A DNA stretch of 64,000 bases, from positions 72,108,752 to 72,172,751 of the forward strand of contig CM064872.1 in assembly GCA_032719365.1 (NCBI GenBank). Direction: 5' to 3'. Below, piece by piece: positions 36,009 through 49,004 of this stretch. The translations under genes were made by a program, and so were the position numbers. The notes beneath the pieces are model-generated. The model had not been told where the DNA came from and did no database searches. It was given only the letters and a program-made list of their open reading frames with translations. The DNA comes from Prinsepia uniflora (lineage: Eukaryota; Streptophyta; Magnoliopsida; Rosales; Rosaceae). The first letter of the stretch is position 1, and every line of letters begins with the position of its first letter.

Positions 36009-37032
36009 TAAAACTCGAATTTTGAGCTATGAGCTCTGGGGATCAAAATTGAAGCTGGAATTAGCTTCCTGGGATTGAAACGAGTCAAGCCCAATGAAAA
36101 TTGAGGCGGATTGGAGTCGATTTGAGGAAGAACAAAAGGAATGAGGTCTGTGGATTTTTGACCTTGAGTCGAGGAATTTGAGTCATGGAATGATGCAATT
36201 TGACAGGGGAATATGTTCATTAAGATCCCACGATGCTTTTGGATGCATCAATTGAAGGAAAACAATGGGAAATTGTGGAGATTGGACGATGAATGGTGAT
36301 TCGATGTTCTTCGAAGATTGAGTTCAATTCGATTGGATTAAGGTAAGGTTTTATGTAATTGAATTTACAGAACTTTAATTGGGTCCATAACGATGTTTTT
36401 AGATGACTGAATTGAAAGAAATGATGTAGGATTGATGGACATTGAATCGGGTTAATACGCGGGTCGCAGGATCCGTTTACCAGAGAAACGGGTTGGGACG
36501 ACGATAGTGCAGGTTACTGTAGTTGGCGTGTGGCTTCCATGCGCAGCCGCTTGCGGCGGCGCGTGGAGGCACGTGAGCGGAATTTTCGAGGTGAGGTCAA
36601 CATCACTTTTGTTCCATTTAATGTAACGAACATTTTAGCACTGGTTTCGAGGAAATCGGATATCGTTTCGATAGTGTTCTGAGTATCTGAAGTTTTAAAA
36701 TACGTATTTAAATGCCAGAAAAAATGGGGAAAATTATATGAGGTATATTGAAGTGTTAGTGACCCTCGATAATGATTTTGGACAGGAATTGCAATTTTCA
36801 TTAATTTACGGAAAAACGTGTAGCACAGAAGCGGGCCGTTTGAACGGTGTGTGTGAGTGGACTTTGTTTTCTTACCGTGATGCATGCATATATGTTTTAA
36901 ATGCTTTATTATATGATTTGATATGCTTTGGCATGATTGATGTTTCAACCCGGTGATTTCTCGATTTTCTGGATTATTATATTATTTTTGGCACGATTTT
37001 CGATAAATTATGAAATTGATGTTTTGGGCGTA

Positions 37033-39931
37033 TGACAGGACCCATCCCTATCCCTCTGGAATTAACGAGGGATGACCCTGCTCCCGTCTGACATGGAGTG
37101 TCAGACAAGGGATAATTCCGACCTTTGCCCTCCCGGGCTATCAGAGTAAGCCAGGATCCGGAGGAGGTATGTGATATCTCGGTCTCTACTACAGTCCACA
37201 TCCGATGTCAACCTGAAGCGCAGTCAAAACATTAAAAGCTGTGAGTGGACAAAACCAAAGTTTATAAAAACATTTCATATGAAGACATTTGTACCCTTCA
37301 CTAAAAAGCATGCATGCATGCATTCGAAAACCATTTATCCAGAAAAGCCATAGGTGGGAACTAAGCCCAAAACCAAGATTGAAAGAACCATAATGGAAAT
37401 GACCATACGGGCCACTGCCCAAATCCATAAGGGACTCGGCCCAAATCATAAGAAACCAACCATACGGGCCACTGCCCAAAACCTGTGTAAACACACATCA
37501 TATATCATATCATATAGCATACATCGTATATACATTTAATTCACACAACCAATCCTGTCACGGTTTCCAAAGCTACGCGCGTGGTACCCGGGGTCAAACC
37601 CAAGTCTTCTCAAAGTTAAAGTCAATGTCCGCAGAGCACTGACCCTACCCGAGGTTATAGTAACCAGCCTTTCTGAGAGTAAGGAACCCAACTGGGGCGA
37701 CTCCACTCAGTCGGTGCTCCGTGACTACTCCGGGGTCCACCCAAGCCAACGACCCTCCCCGGAGGAGATAATAGAACAAGTAAAAGAAGGTATATGAACA
37801 TATATATACATAACATAAACATTCATGCCCAGTTCCCCTGAACCGTCATGATCCATAACATCCATTTCATGCCCGGTTCCCATAAACCGTCATGTACCAT
37901 AATGACCTGACAAAGGTTCATGCCGGTTCCCATAAACCGTCATGAACCACAATGACCTTTCCAGAGTTCATGTTGGTTCCCGTAAACCGTCATGAACTTG
38001 GAAATCCATCTAGGGTCCCTGACCCGAAATCATAAACGGTAAAGTAACTGGGTCTCGTACCCGAACATATGACATTAGCTGGGCATCCTGCCCGATATCT
38101 AAGGGTCAGTCACGACTCCGATCGTAGTGATGCGTGCAACCATCCATCCAGGACCGCCCTCTATCCTGGTATGTCGCCATGAACGAATCAACCGACGCGA
38201 CCACCACAAGATCATGGAGCACTCATCACCGATTGATATCCTGAATCGTCCGCACTCCGAAGTCGAGCCTCCCCAGGCTGTCCGACCACAAATCGTGCAT
38301 CGTGACCTCTCCGGAAGGAATACATCCTAATGCAGAGGCGAGCGTCGTATCGTCGATCGTCATGCACATAGCATCCGCCGCGACCACGATTTAGACCCGA
38401 AGGTCATCCATAGCGTCATATGCCCGAGACAAAACCAAATGGGTCTCATACCCGAGTTTATCCTTTTAGAAATCCAAAATCTTTTCATTTAGACCATCAC
38501 AGAAATATAGACCCGTATAGGCACCGTATAGGGCCGAAACCTCCAAATACGTGCCTATACGTAAACACACATCCAAATGCACTCATGGCATCACAAACAA
38601 GTGTTTAAAACATATAATAAACATTTATGCATGCACCAATTTAGAAAACAAGGTCCACTCACAAACCGTCTGAGCTGCCGCCTTGACGCGAGACCAGTCC
38701 CAAAATCTTCGTTACATCGAATAGAAGATTTCATATGTTGAACACTTCCCCAAATTATGTCCCACGCGCCCCTAGAAGGCTCAGATCACTGTTCATCATC
38801 TTCAAGCTCAGGTGAACCAGTTTTACTGTTCACAGGTACTGTGCTGAACCGGCGTGACCGGTTCAGTGCTTTTCCTCCCCTATTTTGGTCCGATTTCAAC
38901 CCTAATTAATCCTATAATTCCTATTTCTTCATTCCCTATCAAGTCCAATCATTAAAACCACCTAAAACCGCTCAAATCCCATGGTTCCATTTTGAACCAT
39001 ACGGTTCAAACTTCCCAAAATTCTCCCATGGTTGCACAGCCGTCCTAAGCTTCCTAAAACCTTCCTAATGACTTCCTAGCAACCTAATGGACTCATTTAA
39101 ACCATAAAAAATGACCCATAACAATAAAAATGGAAAATGGGTCGAAAATGGCTAAACCGCTTACCTCACGGGTTCCTCCTTCACGCCGCCGTTCACGGCG
39201 GTTCTGGCCGTCCAGGCCGGCCACCTCAGCTCCCTCAGTCTCTCTGGTCCTCCCAGCTGATCATGGGTTGAAGGTTGGATGGGTTTGGGATGCACAGATG
39301 AGAGAAAAATGGTGAGATCAGGGAAATGGTTTGTGTTTTGAATGGAGAAAATGGAATGGTCGATCCATGAAGGGAAAATGGTGTCCATTGGATGGGTGAC
39401 ACTTGTCACTCATCCATAGGGCAGGGACTAAATATCTGGGCCCACTAGAGTCCAAAAGCTAACTCGTTTCGTAATTCGCGCAATAGTACCCTTGAACTTT
39501 CGTGAACCGTAACTTCGCCGTCGAACGTCCGAATTCGACGTGCCGCCTGTCTATGGATTCGTATCGTCTCGATCTACGTAACGATCCTTGGCCCTCGGCC
39601 ATCGGACATCCCGGTCAAAAAGTCAATATTTGACCCCTTTTAACTAAAATTACTAAAATGCCCCTAAACTTCCGAACATCATAACTTCCTCCTCGAACGT
39701 CGGAATTGAACGTGCCACCGGTCTATGAACTCGTGACGTCACGAACTACGTCACAGTCATCATTCAAAGTCCATTTGACCTCCAGAATGAAAAGTCAACG
39801 TTTTGCCACGGCTAGGGGCAAAACGGTCATTTTGCATCGTTCGTCCGATTTCGTCTAACTAATCACAGATTAACCTCACTAATCGTGATTAGTCACTAAT
39901 CTAATCTTGGAATTTGGGACAGGTCGTTACA
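37033..39931 (-). mobile_element. 3' LTR of M
   Basis: It runs TGACAGGACCC...GGTCGTTACA in + orientation. The end hairpin has arms GTCTGACA / TGTCAGAC (37086-37106); the 26-bp dyad is at 39390-39415 and the TGACGT dyad at 39734-39753. Relative to the 5' LTR it lacks about 194 bp between GCCGCCT and TGACGCGAG at about 38684. Confidence 0.9.
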
Positions 39932-39944
39932 AACTTCCCTCCTT
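39932..39944 (-). other. Polypurine tract of M
   Basis: On the minus strand AAGGAGGGAAGTT abuts the 3' LTR. A second, slightly mutated block (AAGCAGGGAAGAA) lies about 58 bp upstream in the element, the same tandem PPT arrangement as in the first element. Confidence 0.75.
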
Positions 39945-42900
39945 AATTAATTTCATCCTCGAAATTCCAACCGACCTAATTCCAACCGTTCTTCCCTGCT
40001 TAATTAGTTTCGTTCTTGAAACTTCAACTATCCTGATTCCCCATCCACCCCGTGGAAAGTAGAATCGACCTCGAAACTCGTGTACACTAGTACACCCACT
40101 AACCAGAACAAAACGCGTCTGCACCCAAATGTGCCACTAACACTCTCGTTACATCGACTACATTCGCCCACGTCGAATGAAAGTAGCCATACGTTGCGAA
40201 TTGACACCACTTGTCAAATCTACCATTTCGATGATACAACAACTCGAAGGTTCCTTTCTCAATATATCTTGCTATCTGCTCCCACATGGAGTCATCAGAT
40301 CTCACTAGCCGATCCACGTTGACACTTCCGACAAACTATTACCACTTGACAATCGCCAGTCAAAAACTGTCACGATACCCACTCGTGGTTACACTAACCA
40401 CCAGCACACTCATCCTGGGTATACGTTTACCAACCAAGCATTTCACTCGACCTGTGTGTAACAAGACCCATCAGAAATACCATGACCCACTGCACAGTAT
40501 CCAATGTCTAGTGCACAACCTCAACTAATCTAATGGTATCGAAACCAATCCGTCTACCAACACGTTCACCAACCTACGACTGGTATAACCTATATACCAT
40601 CACCAGGCACGACAAGTCTGCCCAATATCGTACCTCAAACAACGCACAAGGTACGTACATCTACCTATCAATCAGCTTACAACCACCTAAGTTGTAGTCA
40701 ATCATGTTTCAATTTTGGAGTCCATCTGTCCAATCCAGTATTTGACAGATTACAACTCCGACTCAACCTCCATTTCCAAATCCGAATCCGAATCCGTAAT
40801 TACGTAAGAAATCCCAAATTAAAACCCAGAAAATCATATCCATAATCATGTCCAAATTCGAATCCGAAATCATCATTCTGTAAGCTAGCATTTGGAATAA
40901 CCATTCCGAACCCAAATCCATAAAAGAAAATCTGCTGTCAAGCTCCAGAATCAAATCCTGAATCGTCACCCAGAATTCGATTCCAAAACCCAAATCCAGA
41001 AATCCACTTTCAAGTTCCAAAATCAAATCCTGAATCGTCATTCAGACATCTGATTCCAAAACCCGAAATATCGTTCACGTCTACCGAGACGCACTATATC
41101 CGAACCTATCGGATACCTGCTCAATCGATTACCACCATACATTAGATTGACTTCATAGGGAAGCCAATCCCAATATCAACACTAGTACTAAGTCTGACAA
41201 AATCCGACCTCGTCAGACACCTACTCGCTCGAGTAACAAGCCATATGGGATTTACCTCGAAAAGAAGTTCAGTCCCATCATGCTCCACTCAAACATCCCA
41301 GTAAGAGTGATAAACTCTCCACCTATCTGGATCATCAAGATCACGATCCAGATCCATAACGATACCCAAAGTCCTAAACCAGTTCCCACATCTTAAATAT
41401 ATCAGTCAACGACGAGACACGCTGAGACTGTGGGTTCTCACCGATTACCTCGTATCGATCCATGTCATCCCACCTAGGAAACATCAAGGATGATACCAAA
41501 CAATGACATCCAATTCCATCCTACATGAATGCAACCAAAACTCACTGCACTCACCACGTTACGTAATCTAACATCGTCTGCCACCAATCAGAAAATGAGA
41601 AATCCCAGTCACCTAACTTCCATATACTCAACTCCTCCTGATGACCCAAGACAAATCCCCATTTCACCAACCAATACACGACCAATGTAATGGTGACAAA
41701 ACCATCATCAACCGTCATCTGCCATCATCGACCATGGCAGAATTTGAGAAGTCACCCAAACGATTTCGAAATACCCATTACCAATGCGGAAAACCCGCAT
41801 TCCACTAGTCACCTCAATCATAAACTCTCTCGATTCCGAAGTTCCATCAAGATTGGAAACAACATACCCGGACATCGACCACGTGTCCCCTAACCAATTT
41901 AACTCTATCTGAGATCCACTCTGGGACCATAGATACCGAACATATGCCCATCACGACGGATGTGACTCAACGTCATCACAATCACCAGTACCAGCACCAG
42001 CGCTAGTACCAGTACCAACGTACAATCATCAGTATCAGTATCAGCATCGGCACACAGACATCAGTATCAGTATCAGCACCCCGTGTGCAAACTGACAACC
42101 CTGGATCTCCGCTCATACCGAGCGACCATCCCATACCTCTGCTCGAAAAAGAGAAACTATGCCTCTCCCGTACCCAACACCTCTGGGTACAGTCACCCTG
42201 ACAACTCATACGAGAAAAGGAAATGTCCCCTGAATGTCCCCGATTCCCGACAACCGTAACTACAACCACTCCGTATCCCACTCAGGGATTCCATCGACAA
42301 GTACCAACCCTGATAATTTGTCCAAATCAAACTCTACCAGTCGTAACTCGACTAAACCAATGTCGTCTACCAGGTCATCCATGACCTTAGTTGTACCAAC
42401 AATCCATCACAACTGAGTAGCACGACAACCAACTAGGTCTAACCGATAAGGACAACCTCGACTGCAGAGTGCAGTCCCATCACTAGAGCTGGCATGACTA
42501 GACCGACTAACGAACCCAAATCTGAATAGTCGTCAAAGTCAAACCACTCGCCAACTCACCTTTCCAAACCATACACCCTAAAGTAGGGTTCCACAATCAC
42601 GCCCTAGGGTCACTCTGAACCCAACTGCAAGCTACCAACTGCAGTACAATCCACAATTTGACCGACCCCGCGGTCTTGACATCGAAAAGATGTCAATCCA
42701 ATCCTACCGTCAAAAGGATCCCACGCCATCGTGAAAGGCAATCCTAACTAATCGTCTCACGATCCAACGCTAATGTACGAATACATTCATCCTTTCCGTA
42801 GGGTCCCAGACTGCCATCCACGACAGAACTATGGCAACCCCGGCATCAAGTACCGAACCAAAACAATCCACGATCCAATTCTACTAACTATCAGGTTGAC

Positions 42901-43005
42901 CACGAAATGTAGCCCATTGAGATATCACATCCTCGACATGCTTACACCGTAAGAGCAAACCGCACTCTGATATGAGCTAACTGAGCTCCGATATGAGCCA
43001 GCCTC
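39945..43005 (-). mobile_element. Non-coding interior of M
   Basis: It is homologous to the interior of the first element (1301-4249), without a long frame or any retroelement protein motif. It contains CAGTAT/CAGCAC short repeats at 42029-42080 and related copies of a GGATTCGGATTTGGAA-type motif (40750-41070). Confidence 0.75.
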
Positions 43006-43017
43006 GCTCTGATACCA
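43006..43017 (-). other. Primer binding site of M (initiator tRNA-Met type)
   Basis: GCTCTGATACCA here is TGGTATCAGAGC on the minus strand, three bases from the 5' LTR end (43021). Further PBS-like copies, CTCTGATATGAGC and GCTCCGATATGAGCC, lie just beyond (42964-43000), echoing the duplicated PBS of the first element. Confidence 0.9.
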
Positions 43018-43393
43018 CGTTGACAGGACCCATCCCTATCCCCCTAGGATTAACGAGGGATGACCCTGCTCCCGTCTGACACGAAGTGTCAGACAAGGGA
43101 TAATTCCGACCTTTGCCCTCCTGGGCTATCAGAGTACGCCAGGATCCGGATGAGGTATGTGATATCTCGGTCTCTGCTACAGTCCACATCCGATGTCAAC
43201 CTGAAGGGCAGTCAAAACATTAAAAGCTGTGAGTGGACAAAACCAAAGTTTATAAAAATATTTCATATGAAGACATTTGTACCCTTCACTAAAAAGCATG
43301 CATGCATTCGAAAACCATTTATCCAGAGAAACCATAGGTGGGAACTAAGCCCAAAACCAAGATTGAAAGAACCATAATGGAAATGACCATACG

Positions 43394-46300
43394 TGACAGG
43401 ACCCACCCTGATTATCACCCCGATAACCGAGGTAAACCCTGCTACCGTCTGACAACCCAACACAAAAGACCAAATAACCTCACCAAAACCACAAATTACA
43501 CTGTCAGACGAAGGAGAAGTTAAAACATCCAAGAGTCAACCGTTATACAGAGCATAGTACCAAACAAAGTAAAAAAACCACACACAGAGTACACGCACAA
43601 CGGAACACTGAAACTACTCCGGGAAAACGCTCGAGTACTCTATGCCTCCAACGCTGCCTCAACGTCAACCCCCGCGCTATCTCCACGACCTGGAGGGCAA
43701 ATAAAAACCAGAAAGTGTGAGTGGACCAAAAAGAATAAAAGTTTCAAAAACCATTTCATAAATAAACCAGGGTTTAGCCCTCCGTTTTGAAAACATGCAT
43801 GCATAACCCAACTTCTAAAAACCTTTATAAATCATATCATTTTCATCATGGCAACCGTAAACACAGGATGATAAACGTTATAAAACATTAGCAGTAAAAC
43901 ATCAGATACCAATATAATCATCCGATCAAACCTGCTGGATCTATCCGAGTCTTTAAACTCAATCCAGGCCTCAATATAATCCGAGTCTTTAAACTCCCGA
44001 ATCTTTAAACTCAACAGGCCTACAGGGGAAAATATCAATATATCCGAGTCTTTAAACTCCCGAGTCTTTAAACTCAATCCGGGTCTTTAAACCCAATCCG
44101 GGCCCGTCCCTTGTCAAACATAATCCGGGTCCTTAAACCCAATAATCAGTGTCAGGACCCACCCCAGTTTCGCCCCGAAACTCGAGGTAAATGCTGCTCC
44201 CGTCTGACTCCCCGACACAATACCCGAGTAAAGCTAACTCAAAATCACCCAAAACTCAGTCAGACGCAGGAGAAACTATATAAAACATCCCGAAGGTATA
44301 ATTTTACAGAGCATAGTACGAAACACAAGGAAATAAAACCGATAATAATTACACGCACGCGGAAGACTTTAAACCACTCCGGAATCTTTCACGTGACCTC
44401 TATGTCTCAGACACTGCCTCGACGTCAAGACCCCGCGCTATCTCCACAACCTGGAGGGCAAGTTAAAAACACAAGGTGTGAGTGGACCATACTAAAAGAA
44501 AAGTTCTAAAATCATTTATCAGAAAACCAAGTTTCACCCTCCATTTTGAAAACCACATGCATAACCCAGTTTATAAAACAGTTATAAACCAAATTACCAT
44601 AAACCATATCATAAGAAACAGAAACACTATAAAACAGTTAGAAAAACCACAGCATGTGAATTATAAAACCGTATCATAAACCATGAACATGAAAATCCAT
44701 ATCCAAACCCGAATCCGAAATCACCGGTCCGATACCTTTTCAGCATCCCGAACCGTCATTCCGAACACAAATCCGGAATCCACTTTTCCACTTGGAAACC
44801 AACCTTTTTTTCCGAAATCCGTTTCCAAAACCGAAAACCTTTAATCATCGAAAGCATGTCCAAAATTCATTTATAATCATTTGAAATCATTTATCATTTG
44901 AAAACCCAAAACTATAACATTCTAATCAGAAATCAACCTTTTATCGTAAAACGTGCCAAATACCGTAGTTTCTCGAAAACGTGCAATCATGTAAAATCAC
45001 ATCATAAATCCAACAATCATGAAATCACACATATAAAACAAGTATAGAAAACAGTTATGCATGTTCGAGTTTGAGGAAAGGGCCCACTCACAGTACTGGG
45101 CCCTACTCGCGTCCCGAACGTCCTGCACGTTCCTCGGCTTCCTCGGGAAATCCCGATCCTGTCAACAACCACCAAATTCCGTCACTAACACGTCCACAAG
45201 TGTCCACCTACATTCCCTTAAAAATCCCCGGGTCCAAAACGTAACGAACCGGAACCCTAAACTTTCACCCTCGCGGAACTACTTCGATTCGACGTCCGCT
45301 TAACCCGAAACCAATGCCAATGGATTCGTTACATCTCCTAGACCAAAAACCATGTTGACCACTTTCCCCAGAACCACCGCACGCGCCCCCACGCACCGCC
45401 CAAAGTGGCTGCGCGTGGCCCTCACGCGCCTGCTACAGTGCCCTTCAACCTCGAGCAGACCCGGTTCCGCACAGTAGTCTGCAACCTGAACCGGGGTCAG
45501 CGGTTCACCGCCGTGCCTACACGATTTCTCTCCCTTTCTTCACCATTCCCATCATCCAGTCCTACCCTATCCATACCCGTCCTCCAAACACCTCGACACA
45601 GCCTCTACACCGTCGACTGAACTCGAAACCAGACGGCCCAATAGCCCCTGTTTTCCTTCCCGGTCTCCCAGCTCTCCTCCCTTCACGGTGGCTGTCCCAG
45701 ACTCTTCCTAGGGCCTCACTGAATCTAAACCAACCCTCCTAGACCTTCGACTCAGCCTCTACCTTCACGACTCGCCGTTTGAACCCACGGCCAAAACAGA
45801 GCACCAGAACACCCCAGCCGTGCCATCCTCCGCCGTGTACCTCCCCGTCACGGCAACATACTCAATAGAATCCCAGACCTCCATTGAGTCCCCTAGATCG
45901 GCTTATGAACCTCGATTCGACCTCTAGACTCACGACTCTCGACTTGAAACTCAACGGCTAAACAGAGCAAATAGAAGAGGATGAGAAATTACCTGTCCTC
46001 TGTTCGCCGTCGCGACCCCAGCCGTGAGACAGTAGCTCCTCTCGTCCTCTAGACGCTTCTACTGGCCTCGATTGGTCGCTCACGGCCGCGACACCACCCA
46101 CAACCACTCACTTCTTCCCTGTTTTCTCTGATTTTTCCCGTGGCCCTCACTCCCCTCACACACACGGCCAACACGTCCACACCTCCTCCCTGCTTCCTTC
46201 TTACTCTCTGAACCCCCACACACAGTCACAAACTCACCAGCACCCTCGATCAACCTTCAAACCTCTCAAATCTCTCCCTCTGTTTCTCTCTGTGTCGAAG

Positions 46301-49004
46301 AACACGAGCACGGTTGCACCCCAATTATTTGGGCCGTGTATGTACAGGATTCAACCAGAACCCTCTACACAATTGCCACATGTCACCATCCAATCCATGC
46401 ACTCCCACATGGTCCAATCCCAGCCGTCCGTTTCCCTTCTATGTTGCACAAATCCCAATGTGCAGAAAGACCAAACTGCCCCCCCTTTTATCCCAATTTT
46501 ACGGTTTTACCACTAACTTTCTAGACCCGTAACTCACAACTCGTAAGTCCGATGAATACGTGCCGCCTGTCATCGGACTCAGGACGACGAGATCTACGTA
46601 ATCATCCTAGGTCAACGTACCAGAACCCGTTCATCCAAAAAGTCAACGTTTCCCCTTCGTTTAACCAAATTACGGTTATGCCCTCAACCTTCCGAACATC
46701 ATAACTTCCTCCTCGGATGTCGGAATCGAGCGTGCCACCTGCCTACGGATTCGTGACCTCCTAACCTACGTCATGGTCACTGGTCAAAGGCCATCCGACC
46801 ACCCGAACTAAAGTCAACATTTTTGCCCAAACTAGGGGCAAAATCGTCATTCTACGCTAATGACCTTATCGATACCGACTAACCACCGTTTAGCCTCGCT
46901 AAGCCCACCTTAATCACCCTACTAATCCCGGTTCTCGGGACGGGTTGTTACAATCAGATCCATCAAATCCAATCCAAAACCATTTCAAAACCATTTCGAA
47001 ATCCATATTTAAACCCGAATCCAAAACCACAGGTCCGAAGTCATTCCGGCATCCAGAACCGTCATTCCGAACACAAATCCGGAAAATCACTTTTCAACTT
47101 CAAAACCAAATCTCGCTTTCTGAAATCTGATTTCAAAACCGAAAACCTTGATCATCAAATCATGTCTCAAATCCATTTATAATCATTGAAAACCATTTAT
47201 TGTTTGAAATCCCAAAACCATAGCATCATAACCAGAAATCAAACATTTCTCGTAAAACGTGCCAAATACGTAATTCCCTCGAAAAACGTGCAATAATGTA
47301 AATAGTATAATCAATAATCATGAAATCACATATTAAACCATAAATCAAGTAATTAAAAGCATTTATGTATGCTTAGTTATAAGGAAGAAGTCCACTCACA
47401 GTTACCAGGTACGTCACTCGCGTCCCGAACGTCCCATATGTTCCTCGTCCGCCTCGGGGATTCCCGATCCTGTCACAAGTCACCAAAACTAGTCACTAAC
47501 ACGTCCACTAAGTTCCTCCTAATTCCCCACAATTTTCCCGAAATTCGAACGTAACTAACCGGGACCCTAAACCTTCAACCTCGGAGAACTAACCCGAAAC
47601 AACGTCCGATTGTCCTGAAACCTATCCCAAAATACTAACGATTAGACCAAAAACTATGATCGAATGTTCGCCGGAATCCTCCCCCGCGCTGCCCAAAGTG
47701 GCTGCGCGTGGACCTCACGCGCCTGTACACAGTCACTGTTCATCGTCTTCTTCGATGGGTCGACCGGTCTGAACCGGCGTTCCCGGTTCCTCGCCGTTCC
47801 TCCACCATTTTCCTTCCTTTTTTCCACCAGTAGCTTCGTCCCCTTTCTAATAAACTATTCCCTTCAACCAAACACGACGACACGACCTCTAAACCACCTC
47901 CCTCAAGCTCGAACTAAAACCCGTTAAAACCCTGTTCAAGCTCCCGGCCAACCGTGCAATCGCCCATCAAAGTTTCGAATCCTAGAGGTTCCTAGGGACC
48001 AACTAAACTCACTAGAACTCACCAGACATCTCGACTCAGCTCCAAAAGCCACGACTCACCATTTGAACCTCAACTGGAAAACAGAGCAAACAGGGGAAAG
48101 AAGAGAAATTACCTGCTGTCCGTGCTCCACCTCGAGCTCCGCCGTGTCCACTGGGTCCCTAAGGTTCCACTATGGTCCCTGACCACCACCACCAGCCCCG
48201 ATTGATCGACACACGACAGCACCACCACCAAACTTCCTTTCTATTCTCTGTTTCCCCTAAGACACTCGCACACTCTTCACACACAAACACTCCTCTCTCT
48301 TACACCTCTCACCACTTCCTCTGCACTCTCAGTCTCCTCTGAACACACTCATACACCCAAGAACTCACACACTCACTGCAACCCTGATCGATTCCCTCTC
48401 ACGCCCAGTCTCTGTTTTTCTTCAACACACACACAAGCACGACTTACCCGTTTAATTTTGCACCGTGCAACGTCCTAGAAGCCACTAGATCACCCCCCAC
48501 GTGTCCACCATCCCATGGCCTAAACTCAAAAATATCCAATCTTTCCTATACACTTGGCCTTATCAGATTGGCCCAATTCCCAAGGCACAAAAAGACCAAA
48601 ATGCCCTTATAAATCAAAATTACCATTTTGCCCTTCGACGAGATCTACTTAATGGTCCTCGGTCTACGTGAAAACCAAGTGTTCAGCAAAAAGTCAACGT
48701 TTTTCCTCTATTTCTCCAAAATTACGGTAACGCCCCCAACCTTTCGAATATCATAACTTCCTCCTCGGATGTTGGAATCGGGCGTGCCACCTGTCTACGG
48801 GCTCATGACGTCCCGAACTATGTCACGGTCATCGGTCAATGTCCAATTGACCGCCTGAACTAAAAGTCAACATTTTATCCATTCCATGGGCAAAATCGTC
48901 ATTCTACGCCCAAGGACCAAAAGTAACCCACTAACTGACGATTAACCCAGTTAATCCACCACTAATCACCTCGCTAATCCTAACTTCCAGGACGGGTCCA
49001 TACA
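43394..49004 (-). mobile_element. X: solo LTR inside the 5' LTR of M, TSD ATACG
   Basis: It runs TGACAGGACCCACCC...GGGTCCATACA, with ATACG at 43389-43393 and 49005-49009. Its own length without Y is about 2.8 kb. It carries a run of CCGAGTCTTTAAACTC motifs (43940-44135) and the arm pair GTCTGAC / GTCAGAC near its start with a longer loop (43449-43509). It belongs to the same extended family but is more diverged from M than the LTRs of M are from each other. Confidence 0.9.
44150..46952 (-). mobile_element. Y: solo LTR inside X, TSD ATCAG; innermost layer
   Basis: It runs TGTCAGGACCCACCCC...ACGGGTTGTTACA, 2803 bp, with ATCAG at 44145-44149 and 46953-46957. It carries hairpin GCGCGTG-GCCCT-CACGCGC near 45410-45428 and a CCGGTT cluster near 45460-45510. 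Small ORFs in three frames at 46292-46532 are not genes. As the innermost insertion it should be the youngest of this lineage, although its TGACGT dyad has already decayed. Confidence 0.92.
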
